From positions 69,823-133,822 of the forward strand of contig AZLU01000054.1 of assembly GCA_002224055.1 (NCBI GenBank): DNA of 64,000 bases, given 5' to 3'. The stretch comes from Pezizomycotina sp. ARF18. Its lineage: Eukaryota > Ascomycota. Of this stretch, positions 36,880-49,482 are shown piece by piece (the first letter of the stretch is position 1; each line of letters starts with the position of its first letter). The notes under the pieces are model-generated. The model was not told the DNA's origin and ran no database searches. It was given only the letters and a program-made list of their open reading frames with translations. The translations under genes and the position numbers were made by a program.

Positions 36880-38730
36880 CACACGTGGATCACTCAACGA
36901 CCCCAACGGCAACCACAATCCCTCCACCACTTCAGGACTCCGCTCTTCACGAACTACGACGGCGAAAACACTCTCCTCGGATGGCCCTGTCTCATCAATA
37001 AGGAAGAGGATCGGCAGGTGATTAATATCTCTCGCGAAGGGTATGCGTCCGGGAGAGACGACATTAAGTACTCGGCAACCCAGTCCGCCCGAACCTAGCA
37101 CCAACGGAACTCGCATCACTGCCGATGGAGAAAAAGAATATCTTCCTAGTGGGGGTGAAAGCGGCAGCTTGGAGTATATTTCACCGAATTCAGTCGAATC
37201 TCGATTCAACTTTGCTAACATTTTCAACAGGGACGACAGGTGTGGCGAAGAGTTGCGGAGTTCCGACCAGCAACTGCGGAATCATTCCCAGCATGTCACC
37301 GGCTTGATCCGTTTGGGGAGGAAGCTAATAAAGCCGCTCATACGCGTTCCCTTTTCGACATTCGAGAGATTCACGAGCAAACTTTTCGCACCCCAAAACG
37401 GAGCTCCAGTATATCCTTATCGACGAGATAATTCTCCATTTCTCCGCACCGGTCAACGACACATCTTCACCACGCGATCCCTCCCGACGACGGTGCCGAT
37501 AGCGAGCCAGAAGACGCCATCGCCTATCTGTGGAATCTGAAGAATGCGAAGACGCAGCTGGTGGATGTGGAAAAGCAGGTCTGGTTCCTGATTGCCATCC
37601 TGCAAGCGACCGTGAAGTACCACCACCACCGCCTGGCGCCGGAGGACCTCGCTTATATGATATACATACAGAGTATCGAGTCAGTGCACCTATAGAGGCC
37701 GAAGCCGAGAGCGACAAGACTGGTTTGGTTCGAGAAGCGGAGATCTTGTACTCTTCAACGTCAGATGAAGCGTGCCCCAACAAGCCGTAGCAAGGAGACG
37801 AAGCACGCAAGGAGAGCAGCCAACGAAAGAGGGTCTTGACCAACATGGGTAATGACCAAATCTTGAGTTTTCATGTATCCGTGTCGGTGGTGTCACAAAT
37901 CCAATCTTTGGTATTTTATGAAGGCTTTTCACATTCTGCTCCGACGGCCAAAACCCGGCCCTTGTGATGAACAATGGGAGTATTCGAAGCAATCCATCTC
38001 CCCCCAACACTACGCCGACCGCCCCCCGACCGTCACCGACGCTGTGCGGAACTGGCTGCCGAGGCCTTCTGGAGCAGAAGGATATGCTGTCGGAAGCAAA
38101 CAGTGGTACGGACGGTAGCGTACGCGGCCAGTCCGAACGAACAGAAGCTTCGCAAGGTCACAGAGCTAGTGCCATCCCCGCCGTGCGGGCCATGCAAGCG
38201 TCGCTAGAGACGATTCTGCCGTTTGGCCCGCCTCTTTCGGGACACTCACGTATGTTTGCTCGATTATTCAGCGGAAGTTCCTCGACTGATAGCGAGCTCA
38301 GACCCGTCGGACGTGTCTCGTTTCCGAGTGAGGCAGAGGAGTTGAAGATCATCGAGTTTTTCTGGGAGAACGGAGCTTCTACTCACGAAGTGATGCTTAT
38401 GGAGGACGGTTTGCTCTCGTACACTAGGGCAAATGTAAGCTGCTCCAACCTCCTCAAACTCCTACTTGTACTATCTCTTCAGTTGACTAACGATCATTTG
38501 ACCCTAGAATATACAACCGGAATCTATCGAACCACATTATTTCCTGACCGTTTACCCCATGGAACCGGAACTTATCTCGCGATTGCGCATCGCAGCCGTT
38601 TCTGTCTTTTCCGCGGAGGGGAGGTATTACGTCTACTCACAAGGGGGGGGGGGAATTTAACAGACGAAGAGACCCTTTTTTCAATAATAGCAAGAGACCT
38701 GAGATGGTTGTGACGATTGACAGTAGATAG
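36880..38730 (+). CDS. unrecognised protein-coding locus, frame-broken
   Basis: I do not recognise it. Successive globular pieces include RRVAEFRPATAESFPACHRL, FDIREIHEQTFRTPK, YILIDEIILHFSAPVND, EPEDAIAYLWNLKNAKTQLV, KQVWFLIAILQATVKYHHHR and LAPEDLAYMIYIQSIESVHL. A polar linker with PPPPPGAGG in one frame follows, then FWENGASTHEVMLMEDGLLS, IEPHYFLTVYPMEPELISRL and RIAAVSVFSAEGRYYVYSQG. A short intron (about 38434-38507) separates the last two blocks. The mix of helices and a Tyr-rich strand block suggests two domains joined by a disordered linker. Both ends are approximate, and a G11 run near 38645 leaves the last frame ambiguous. It may form one gene with the next locus. Confidence 0.5.
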
Positions 38731-39199
38731 CTCTCACATGGAGACTCGCCCACGACTTCCTGTTATAGAATCCATTCCGGTCTCACACACATATATTTAT
38801 CCTTCCACTCACCTCCGTTCCTTCCACCATCGTCCATCATCCTCATCATCATCAACTAGTGGTAGGTTATAAACCCGAAGCGCTTCTACTGTACCAGAAT
38901 TTTTGTCCTTCATTAATCGTGTTTTTTAATGTCATTGTTCCCGTTCTTTATCGTATCTTGTCTTAACGTCTCCTTTCGTGTCTTTTTCACCTAATACTCT
39001 TCTTACTTTTTCACCTAGTACTCTTCTTTCCCTTCTTCATTACTTACCATCTATTCTTCTCCTCTACATTCTTCACGGTTCATCAGTTCGAACTTTTTGC
39101 TGTTATTTATTGTTATTTTCATCATTCTTCTGTTTATCATTCTCAGTTCTCAGCTTATCTAGGTTGCTTTTTCCTTTTAGTTTCTATAATCCGTTCAAG
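38731..39199. other. pyrimidine-rich spacer
   Basis: Strongly CT-rich on the + strand, with repeated CACCTA.TACTCTTCTT units near 38988-39030. It could be a leader or a long intron joining the two flanking loci. Confidence 0.45.
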
Positions 39200-40245
39200 T
39201 AAAAGCACTACAAGCAATATATCCAGCCAGGCCTCGTCGCTGAACAGGCTGCGCTTCGACCGGTTAATCTTAGCAACGTTCTCTGAGGCCGCGGATGCGG
39301 AAGCCACGCTGGTCAGCAGCGACAGCGAAACATCTCCACCGCAGCACCTGCGTCCTCCACCTCACACCCACGAAATCGAACAGCGAGCCGGTTCTCGCGA
39401 CCAGTTTCCTGGCTAGCTACCTAGGCATCAACAGATTCACATCCGAAACTAATAAAGATGCTCCTCCGCAAGCGAAGGAACTGCTAACTATCGCTCCCGC
39501 TGCTGCTAACGACGCACTAACGCCTCTCGGCTCGCCGATTCGATACGGTCCATGCCGCCTCCGACTGTTCTCATCGAAAGCGCCGGCGATGGAGATGAAG
39601 AAGGGTTAAATCATAGTCCCAAGAAAAACCAGCAGCAACCGCAACACCACGTCGTCGACGGCGATCTACACCCGACGGGACTAGGCGTCAGAGGAATGCG
39701 AGGCAGATTAGGTAGCTGGTTCTCTCTAGCTAGCGTAGCAGCGCGCAATCGCTCCTGCTATCATCCGCTGCATCCCCTCTTTCGAACAACAACAACAACA
39801 ACCACCGACTACGGAAGAGAAGAGGGAAGATGAGTCCGATGACGACGATGAAACGTACGTAATCTCTATCAGATCTTACAGAGGCGGCGTAATAGCGAAG
39901 TCGGCGGGTGGAGAGCATGGATGAGGAAAGGCTATGGTTGAGTGGTGGAAGGAGATGATGGAGGTTTTGACTGACGACGAAGACGACGACGATCACCATA
40001 CGAAAAGGTTCACGGGAAGCATAGGGATGATAGTCCTAAGTGCCATAGGCATCGAGCTAACGGGGGGAGCTGGTAACGGGCATGTTACTCAAGCTACATT
40101 TCCTTTTAGATACTCTCCGAAAAAGCAGAAGGGTCAGAGGGCCCGATTGAGGATAGGCCCTGACTTTGAGAGTAATACCGCGGCAGCGGAGGGAAGTAAT
40201 GGCAACGTGGTTGTTGCGGGGAGCCCAGAAGACGATCTGGACTAA
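39200..40245 (+). CDS. unrecognised protein-coding locus, possibly the 3' part of the preceding gene
   Basis: No family is recognised. The first part is polar (SSLNRLRFDRLILATFSEAA, then a Pro/His/Gln-rich stretch with HSPKKNQQQPQHHVVDGD). The better-ordered C-terminal part has IRSYRGGVIAKSAGGEHG, VEWWKEMMEVLTDDEDDDDH, RFTGSIGMIVLSAIGIELTG, GHVTQATFPFRYSPKKQKGQ and RLRIGPDFE, and ends GSPEDDLD at 40245. A donor-like GTACGTAATC near 39854 may be an intron or part of the exon. Frames shift at least three times. The C-terminal block has the look of one compact domain preceded by a disordered region. Confidence 0.5.
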
Positions 40246-40743
40246 ATAAAAACTTGTATCTGTTGCTTGTTTCCTTCTTTTAATTTTATTGCATTTTCAA
40301 AAAAAACTTCCTGGTGTGTATTATGGAATATTTCGGCGTTATTGTCTTACCATTAGTTATGTTTGTTTTGCATATACGTTTTGGATTTAGGTGTATAATA
40401 TACCCCCCATTGCTATTTCCTTTTGTAACATACTACGCCATATACAATTTTGCTTTTCGTTAACTTTTATCATCTGTTTGTCACCAAGAGCATATAATAA
40501 TCCTTGTATTATAGACATCATTCTATAGCTTGAACTTATACTTATTGCACGTGATTGAATGATAAATCAATTGACCAGTCCGATTTTTCTATCCGTCTAT
40601 ATAATAATACATTAAGATTGATATCTCCAGTGAAAAGTCATACAAAATGCCAAAAAAAGAAGACACTAAGTAGTAACCCAACCAACATTTTTCGTTTTTG
40701 ATATATTACAGTTCCTTTAACGAAAAAACAGTATTCTCGCTGT
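40246..40743. other. convergent spacer before RRP9
   Basis: AT-rich 3' region of two convergent genes. A CACGTGAT (reverse ATCACGTG) sits near 40547 but lies between gene ends, so it is probably chance. Confidence 0.5.
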
Positions 40744-42733
40744 TTAATCGGATTTCTTGAAAGACAAAGTAGTCTTTACCTTGGCGACATTGAACATGAC
40801 ACTCCTTCCTTCCTTGACTTGTAACAGCGGCCCATCCTCAGTTCCTTCCCGATACCAGCAACCACAACGCACCTTCCTCTCCTCTTGCGCCCTTTCGAAC
40901 ACCGCAAGCCGTTGACAACACCTCTGAACGGTGTCTTCTCGCTGGCGGTACTGTGTTAGGGCGCTCGACTATCTCACATCTTCCATTTTATCTGCAGCTT
41001 CTTCCGCATCATCATCCTCATCATCACCTCCCTTAGTCTCCAGCGCAATATCGCCGACGTGCTCTAAGCTCCTCTTATCAGACGATATCTTCCAGGCTTT
41101 GACGACGCCGTCCCAACTACCGGAGAAGAAAACGTCCGAGTAAGGTATCGACGCTAGCGCGGTGATGTACTCGGCTGCGGCGGTGCCGGATTGTACTCCT
41201 CTGCTGACGCTTCGGCGGTGAATCTTCCGGCGTTAGTGCGGTTACAGGCCGTGCGCTACTGGTATGTGTACTGGCTTCTTTTGTATATGGACCAGAGGTA
41301 AGAGCTATACAAAATAACCATTAGCAATTAAAAAAACCAAAAAAAGACAGAGGAGGGCAGATAGCATACCCATTATCACTTCCAGTAACCAGTACTCATC
41401 GTCCAGCATGGTAACGCAGTCAATTGAACCCTCGACGTAACCCTCCCCACCGTCCTTTCCTTCCGCTTCTTCCCGCCGTCGCCACCGCCTCTGAAGACGA
41501 GCTGCGATTCGTCCACGATCTTCCACAACCTAGCGCTCCGGTCCCTGGCGCCGACGGTGACGCACCTCTCCTGCGCCAGCGTCTATACGACGACCATTTC
41601 CTGATGTCCGAACAGCGTTTCGACGTACGTCAGCTCGTCCAAGCTCCACAGCTTGATCGTCCTGTCGCTCGAGCAGCTGTACATCTGATTCGTACCCCGC
41701 CGGAACACCAGCCGTTAACGCTATCCCTGTGCTTCTTGAATACCCGGAGGCCTTGAGGTTTTTGGATCCCAAATTACGATCCTGCCGTCTTTTCCACCCG
41801 TAGCGACGTATTTTCCATCCTGCGAGGCTGCGACGTAAGTATGCTACCGACGTGACCTTAAAGTCTTCGTCACCTTTTCGGCGGCCGTTGGTCGTAAAGT
41901 TACGGGCATAGCGGACCTGTTTGGGTTTCTGGTCCGGCGATTGATTTCCCATTTGATGAGGTACGCATCCGAGGTGGTGGTGTAGATGTACGGGTGGCAG
42001 ATTGCGATTGCAGTCGTGGAGCGGTGGGAGTGGCGGAACTGGTGACGGATGCGGTGGGAAGGAGAGGGTGGATGCGATGTTGCGGTAGATTTTGCCTTTG
42101 CCTTCAGCCTAAACAGTATAGGAACATCTTTTGTCAGCCATTAATTCAGACATCGAATGGGTCGGTGGAAAGGAAGACAACGTACGGCGTCTTCTTTTAG
42201 TCTTTCAGCTATTATGTCCCGATCGATCTCTTCGGCATCGAAACCAATTGCGTCTTCTGTATTTAAGCAGGTTCAAATATTAATTCTAATTCAATTCAAA
42301 AAAGCTGCGAAAGTTGTAGAGAATCCATACGTGTTTCCGTCCTAATGTTGTCCAAATACTGTTGCGCAAGCCGTAAACGTTTCTCCGCCGCCGTCTCCCC
42401 CTCGAATTCGGCTTCATCATCCTCTTCATCCTCTTCGCCTCCGCTTCCTTCTTCCCCAGAGAACGTCACTGTCGCTGAGGATTCCTCGTCGGAGTCTATC
42501 TCTTCGTTGTCATCGTCGGCAGCGTCGTCTTCATCTTCTTCGCCCGTTCCGCTGTGTCTGTGTCGTTTTTCCCACAAGTTTCTTCTTTTGCTTCTGCTTT
42601 GGCTTTACGGGTTGTTGCTGTGGTTTGGCTGCGATACTCTGCTTTTCTGCGACTTCTTGGAGGAAGCGGCGACATCGGATGAATCGCGCTTGCGTTTCCG
42701 CTGCGAAGCTGGAATTGTGAAAAAAGACAACAT
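40744..42733 (-). CDS. RRP9: U3 snoRNP-associated WD40 protein RRP9
   Basis: RRP9 (human U3-55K) binds the B/C motif of U3 snoRNA and works in the small-subunit processome. The start MLSFFTIPASQRKRKRDSS matches the family opening. An acidic segment (GEEDEDDAADDDNEEIDSDE; SGGEEDEEDDEAEFEG) precedes ETAAEKRLRLAQQYLDNIRT, then DAIGFDAEEIDRDIIAERLK, both diagnostic. WD repeats follow: YVATGGKDGRIVIWDPKNL and LKALRVFKKHRDSVNGLVFR-type text in mixed frames, MYSCSSDRTIKLWSLDELTY, GHQEMVVDVDALAQERCVTV, GARDRSARLWKIVDES, GSIDCVTMLDDEYWL, IPYSDVFFSGSWDGVVKAWK. The end is VVNGLAVFERA, then VKTTLSFKKSD-stop. About 560 residues. Introns lie near 42330-42250 and 42180-42110. Frames shift repeatedly between 42000 and 41000. 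It diverges from URA6. Confidence 0.93.
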
Positions 42734-43199
42734 TGCTAATCTATCGGTATTTGGTACAGAGAAAGGCGTAGAGCAAAGAAACGTAGCGCAAGGTATCTCT
42801 GCGCGAGCTATGTAAAGAAAGAGTAGCCAATGGTAAATTAGAAGCATGAGAGCCGATGCTGGATGTTGGAACTTGGGGACTTTGGGTACGGCTCTTTTTT
42901 CTGACGGTGAGGAAATTTTTCAACCGCTAACGTTAAAATTTTGCGACTTGTTCTGACTCTTTGCTTTTTCTTTTTCCCTCCTTAGCTTGAATTGCTTTTG
43001 GCAGCTAATCAGAACTGGACTAGGACTAGTAACGGAAGGCTCTGCACGTCGCTTTCCAATTAGATTAAGCACGCACGTTACCAGCCAACCGTTTGTGCAC
43101 ATTTTCGTCCTACCAAAATCACGTTTAGAGATCTCGAGTTTCCCTGGAAAGAAAAAAAAAAAAAAAAAAAACTTCTTTCCTTTTCTCCTTTTGTACGAT
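42734..43199. promoter_or_regulatory. divergent promoter of RRP9 and URA6 with paired RRPE-like sites
   Basis: A 466-bp spacer shared by two divergent genes. GAAATTTTTC at 42912-42921 (reverse GAAAAATTTC) and AAAATTTT at 42935-42942 resemble the RRPE element bound by Stb3 in yeast ribosome-biogenesis promoters. They lie about 180-210 bp before the RRP9 start. A run of 20 A (43152-43171) lies just before the URA6 start. No PAC motif (GATGAG) is seen here. Confidence 0.5.
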
Positions 43200-44612
<1,413 letters not shown>

Positions 44613-45306
44613 ACCCAGCGGCTTCTCTCTGCAGAAAGGAAGATCATACATGTAGATGATAGAATAGAACCAGTTTCTTGTGCTGACGACGAAAAAAAAA
44701 AAAAAAAAAAAAAAAAACGATCGATACCAACATTCTCTCATCGGCTACATATTGGTAAGTACGTAAAAACGACCAGAGATACAAAAATATAAAGTAGATT
44801 GCGCAAAGAAAATAACCATGATTTCCCCAACACGCCACCTGTTTTACTCTTGGTGAACAGTAAAGTTCGTCTCTCCGCGTCTTGTATGCAGCGCGTTGAT
44901 GAAAAAAGACATGTATCAATTATGGCGCTGTGGTGTTCTATCAAGCATATGTGCGGGAGATATTGTAGATATATTCCTACGTAGCATGACCCGAGCACGA
45001 CAAAGGTCAATTACGACGCTATGTTCGCGTTACCGTCACTTTTCACGAGCTATAAGTGCAGAATCAGAGTCTTTGAAAAAATGTTATTTTGCTGTTACCG
45101 TTTCCCATTATGATATACGTATTTTAACCCATGACCCATTTTATTGTACAACCTTTGTAAAAAAAGAGGAGAGAAAAGAAGAAAAGAGGAGAAGAGAAAG
45201 AAAAGTCAATATATGCCAAAGAAGACCATGCATTGATACATGTAATTTGAGATAACCCATTTTAAAGAAAAAAAAAAAAAAAAAAAAAAAAAAAAGATGA
45301 AAAGAA
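44613..45306. other. spacer with two A tracts
   Basis: URA6 3' region. A runs lie at 44692-44717 (26) and 45268-45295 (28). An open frame at 44896-45255 has no family resemblance and is not called. Confidence 0.5.
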
Positions 45307-46041
45307 TCAGAGTAAGCCAGGGGTATGCACATGCAGCCATATAATGTCCTTTCTGATGTAAGATATACATCTCGACATTTTACTGGACTTGTTGCTCCTT
45401 ATCGCCGCAACGCTCAAACGTAAATTTGTAAATGAAAAGCCAGACTTCCTCTTTCCTGCTTTATGTCCTCGAGCGATAAAGTCCGTCGTAATGGTAGCAC
45501 CTGTCGTTCTTCCTGGGCCTGAATAAAATGGATGACGCGGATGACGTTCTTTGATCGGTAGCTGGAGCAGGACCCATTGCGCCGTAAAGGTCCTGGTCGG
45601 CGATTGATGTTTAGTTACCGGGTCCCTTTTTCCCGCACCGGTGTAGGTAAAGCTACGCTCGTGTATCGTCGTCCTCATAGCCGTGCTGAAACGACAGCGG
45701 TACACCAGAGTTTCGGCGACCGGGGCCATGCGGTCTCGGTGGCGGGCTTCGACTTCTGCTTGGAACGAGGACTGCGTTTGGGGGCCGTGGCCTTTTCAAC
45801 CTGGTTCTTTTAGCCCGGTTCCCTTCGGCCCTTTCAGCCCTCCGGCATGGCGCGACAAGGTCCTGGACGCTTATAGGCCCGTGAAGCGAGCACGGCAGCG
45901 AGCTTGCGTATACCTTCCTACAATCTCCGAAGAAGATCGACATTCGAATAGCCTGTGACCCCACGAAAGGAAATATAATATGTGGAAGACCATTTCTTAC
46001 CTCTGCAGCTCGTACGGATTCGACTTTGTAATGTCCGACAT
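45307..46041 (-). CDS. unrecognised small protein locus, tentative
   Basis: Not recognised. A plausible first exon starts at 46041 (MSDITKSNPYELQR) and runs straight into a GTAAGA donor. After a short intron ending at about 45935, a basic Pro/Arg-rich stretch follows (RLKRPRPPNAVLVPSRSRSP; PPPRPHGPGRRNSG). A piece with YTGAGKRDPVTKHQSPTRTF, QWVLLQLPIKERHPRHPF and ATITTDFIARGHKAGKRKSG comes next. Composition is basic and low in hydrophobics, so it could be a nuclear or RNA-binding protein. The SNPYEL opening resembles some small RNA-binding proteins, but that is too little to name it. The 3' end is arbitrary. Confidence 0.35.
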
Positions 46042-46587
46042 GGTTGAAGCTTGACTTTAGTATAAATAAAGAGATCAACAAAATAAAGAACTTCTTGAAT
46101 CAGCGGAAATTTTTGAAGAGATGCCTAATTCAATTGAAGGGTAGTTTTTTCGTAAACTGAGGCTTTTTGTCTTTGATTGTCGTACTTGATCGTAGGTGCA
46201 GGAATATTTTGAGTTCGCGGCCGTTTAAAAGGGTACCTTCGCAATGAAAAATGGAAAAAACTTCCGCCAGCTTTTTTTTTAATTGTTTTCTGTTGGATCG
46301 TAGGGCCGTGGAATAGAAGGTGAAAGAACGTAAATCATTACTACCAATAGAAATTACGGAAAAAAATGAAAGAATTCATTGGCGTAGGGTAAAATAAAAT
46401 AAAAAAAAGCTATAGTATTAAATAGGAAGCACAGCATCGTGGCAGAAAAGTGTGATCCTTTCTAGAACAACCTTCCTTATAAAGCTGTTTTGGAACCTTG
46501 GTTCTATGGGAACTAGACAGCTACAGTCATAGCATCGGACAAGCGAAGGCACATCGGCAGTGGCCATTCAGGCAGGACCAGGCGGGT
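46042..46587. other. spacer upstream of the tentative gene and downstream of FCF1
   Basis: AT-rich with A4-A6 runs; nothing is recognised. Confidence 0.5.
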
Positions 46588-47436
46588 TCACCTCTCAGGT
46601 GCTCAGGCAATCTTTCGATGCTGAACTTCCTTTCCCGCAAGTCATAATTGGAACACCCGGTATCTAACAAATTTTCAGGATCAAACATTAGCGACCTAAA
46701 AACCTTTTGACTAAGGAGAAGCTTGAGTACCTTCTTATCTCCTCTTCAGGTCTCTATCGTTCGTCGCGACGAGGTACCTTGTGCGCTAGGACCCTGTTGA
46801 CGATGCAGTCACCACGTACGTCCCCTTGTGGTCGCACTGTATCCTCGAAGCGAGGGTCCTTTGCTATACGGAGGGCAATCCTGTACTTAGAGCCCAGCTC
46901 TCCAACTCGGCGATGACGCACAGAAATGACGGCTGCACTCAAGAGGCAGTCCATCATGCCGTTATCAATCAAGCTTGGACTGGATGGAATGGTTGATAAG
47001 TTGGTGTCGACGAGGACGGAGTAGGGCGGTGAGGGCGGTGTTGTGCTGGAAGAAAAAGGACGATGCGACCTGCGGTCTGATTTTGCAGAGAAGCAACGGA
47101 AGCTATATTAGTAAATAAGGGAAAACCTTGAGCGCGCTTTGAGGAACACAACCACACCAAGCAACAAGCAAACACCTGCAAACGACAGCAGGCTGTTGGC
47201 GATGGAAGAGATAGGTGAGAAGCTTACATTCACGAACACCCGTTCTTGCTTCTTCTTCTTTTCTTGATCGATTTGTGCTTTCACGAGGTTCTTTTTCCTG
47301 CTTCTGGTCAAGAGGATTGCGACACGGGAAGAAGGATGGGAGAAGGGCAAAGATTGTTTTTATTTACAGTCTCGCATCTCTGTTGCTGATAGTCCGCTTC
47401 ATCGCGGCGAACTTCTGTTTTTTTAGCGACACCCAT
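46588..47436 (-). CDS. FCF1: rRNA-processing protein FCF1 (UTP24-type PIN-domain protein)
   Basis: FCF1/UTP24 is a PIN-domain nuclease of the small-subunit processome that cuts pre-rRNA at the 5' end of 18S. Exon 1 begins MGVAKKT, then KFAAMKRTISNRDARL, after a one-base shift. Exon 2 is basic (KKKQERV-type, EEEARTGVRE). Exon 3 holds the PIN domain: SSFFFQHNTALT, SVLVDTN (the first catalytic Asp), NGMMDCLLSAAV, GSKYRIALRIAKDPRFEDTV and GDCIVNRVLAHK, then DRDLKRRIRR with the last acidic residues. After an intron near 46740-46680 come IPGVPIM and KFSIERLPE. All are signature FCF1 segments in order, and the total of about 190 residues is the family's size. The start at 47436 is fixed by MGVAKKT. 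At least four indels break the frame. Confidence 0.9.
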
Positions 47437-47604
47437 GTTTTGCGGTGAATTCTTATCCGTTTTATTCTCCGTTGTTTATGGAATGGTTGGAGAGGTTTAT
47501 GGATTGGAGTGGAAAGGTTCAAGGTGAAGTGGAAGCCCAGGTTTCAACCTTTTCTTTCTTTTTTTTTTTTTCTTTCTTTTTTTTTTTTTTTTTTTTTAGC
47601 CGAG

Positions 47605-47630
47605 CACGTGGTCGCCGGCCGCCCCACGTG
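47605..47630. promoter_or_regulatory. two CACGTG E-boxes spaced 20 bp, upstream of FCF1
   Basis: CACGTG at 47605-47610 and 47625-47630, with a GC-rich spacer, next to a 21-T run and about 170-195 bp before the FCF1 start. The second has the flank ATCACGTG of Cbf1-type sites. A spacing of 20 bp puts both on the same DNA face. Confidence 0.5.
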
Positions 47631-48483
47631 ATCTCATCACTCACTCCAGACGTATTCTTCTTCAGTCTCCCTCTCCCTCTCCTTGCCATCGCCCTTCGCC
47701 TTCTTAAATCAAGCTGGAATTACATTCAACCTGTTCACGTTTCCATTCAAAGGTGCAAGTAAGCATATACAAGCATTATTATTCACAATTATACATATTT
47801 TTTTCTCTCTGTCAGGACACTACTAACTTTGCAAGAAGAACAAAAAGAAAAAGAAAAAGAAAAGAAAATAATAACTAGGAGTCTTTTTCTCTATGCAAGG
47901 TCCTGTTTACGGTGACTGGTAAGACCAATTATATATCTACCGTCTATCTCGAAATACTGTAAGTTACTGATGCAGTTGACACGAAAAGGTTAGGGGTCGT
48001 CTAAAATTTCTTGCGTCAGCTCCCTTTACTTCGTTAGTTGACCAACCAGAAGAAGTGGTCGATCTCTCTTAATGATCAACCTATACACTATCGCCAGCCT
48101 TTTTTTACCTGCATAAAAGCACTAACGTTTTGTCCAATCTTCCAAGCCTGTAAAATTATTTATATTTCTTTATTTATTACAAAAAGATCAAAACCTATAT
48201 TAATATATTTCCTGACTGTTTGCAAGCAAGCTGTTGGGCTGAATATAGACCTCCCACTCGTTGTCCAGTTATCTTGGGGTTAGCTGTTGAGCAGAGTAAT
48301 TGACGTCGTTGATGGTGAAACACTCGGTGCTTCATGTCCTAAAATGCCCCTTGGGTAGAGATGACGCAGACTTTACGATACGTCCAAGAGGCTGGGGAAA
48401 GGCACGGACTTTTTGTCTCTTGGAAATCAGCATTGGCATTACTACTTCTTCTACTACATTCTACGACTAGCCATCTCTATTTC

Positions 48484-48505
48484 CTCTCTCTCTCTCTCTC
48501 TCTCC
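48484..48505 (+). repeat. (CT)n microsatellite
   Basis: About eleven CT units in noncoding DNA. Confidence 0.9.
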
Positions 48506-48897
48506 CTTACCAAAGTGACAAATATAACTAGAATTACAATAATTGCCTGATATATTTATTTATTATTTAAAAAAGTTAAGAAAAAATTATCTTTGTTTAA
48601 TACGGTAGTATATAATAATATAACATCCTATCACCCTAATAGTGTTGGAAACGCGGCTACAAAAAGGAAAAGGGTTCAGAATAGGAAATCATCCAAAATG
48701 AAGTAAAATAGCGTATTCTTTAAGGAGCAGTAGTACAGTAACTAAGTATATATATTAGATATATTATATATTATTATATAGGAGTGTACGGTAGTTGACA
48801 AAAATCAATCTTAATAACTAACTGCATGGAGGGTCTTTTATTATTAGAACAGCCCAATCACACTCTTAAATTGACACGAAAAAAAAAGGTGACCCGC

Positions 48898-48898
<1 letters not shown>

Positions 48899-48928
<30 letters not shown>
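48899..48928 (+). repeat. A30 homopolymer
   Basis: Uninterrupted A run in the FCF1/CSI2-like spacer. Confidence 0.85.
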
Positions 48929-48930
<2 letters not shown>

Positions 48931-49482
48931 AAAAAGAAAACAAGCCACCCCACCATTTTCCCACCTTTAAAATTTTTATCACTAATTTTATCCCTCCTCT
49001 TCTTGCTTTTTATTTCCTTTTTCTTCCCTCTCTCTTATTTCTCATCCTTCTTTTTATTCCTTTTCTCTTTTCCCTTTCTTCACCGCTCACCGCCCTTCTT
49101 CCCCCAAGTCGTCGTCGAGTTTAAGCCAGAGGTACGTGGACGAGTAACAGTATTTCAAGAGTTCTACGACAGTTGGTCGATGTAATATTCCCCGGTTTCC
49201 TTCAATAGGGGTTGTTTCTGTATCTCCTGGTACAGTTTGGAGGGTTTCACACATTGTGTGCTGTGTACCCCTTCTAGACTCCCTCCGTCGTTAAATTAAA
49301 TATTCAACCCTCGGGAAGAACTAAAAACAAGCATAAAATAATTCCTTCACATCACCCCAGCTCATTGTTCCAGATGTCAGTCATAGGCTAACGAGAAACC
49401 GCCTATTCATCGTTTATCGTCGAAACGTTCAGCCGTACACGTTCTGCTGGGGTTTACTGCAGGCTCCTTTTCACTTTCTCCC

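Larger units (their letters stand above)
47437..49482. other. spacer upstream of FCF1 and of the CSI2-like gene
   Basis: Divergent region. Near FCF1 it holds a T-rich run (47555-47597) and two CACGTG boxes (47605, 47625). Further right are a CT repeat (48484-48505), a run of 30 A (48899-48928) and a pyrimidine-rich stretch (48960-49120). No gene is supported. Confidence 0.5.

Noticed and set aside
44896-45255. A 119-codon open frame after URA6
   Set aside because: No conserved segments, ends in a Lys/Glu/Arg low-complexity stretch and lies between two A tracts.
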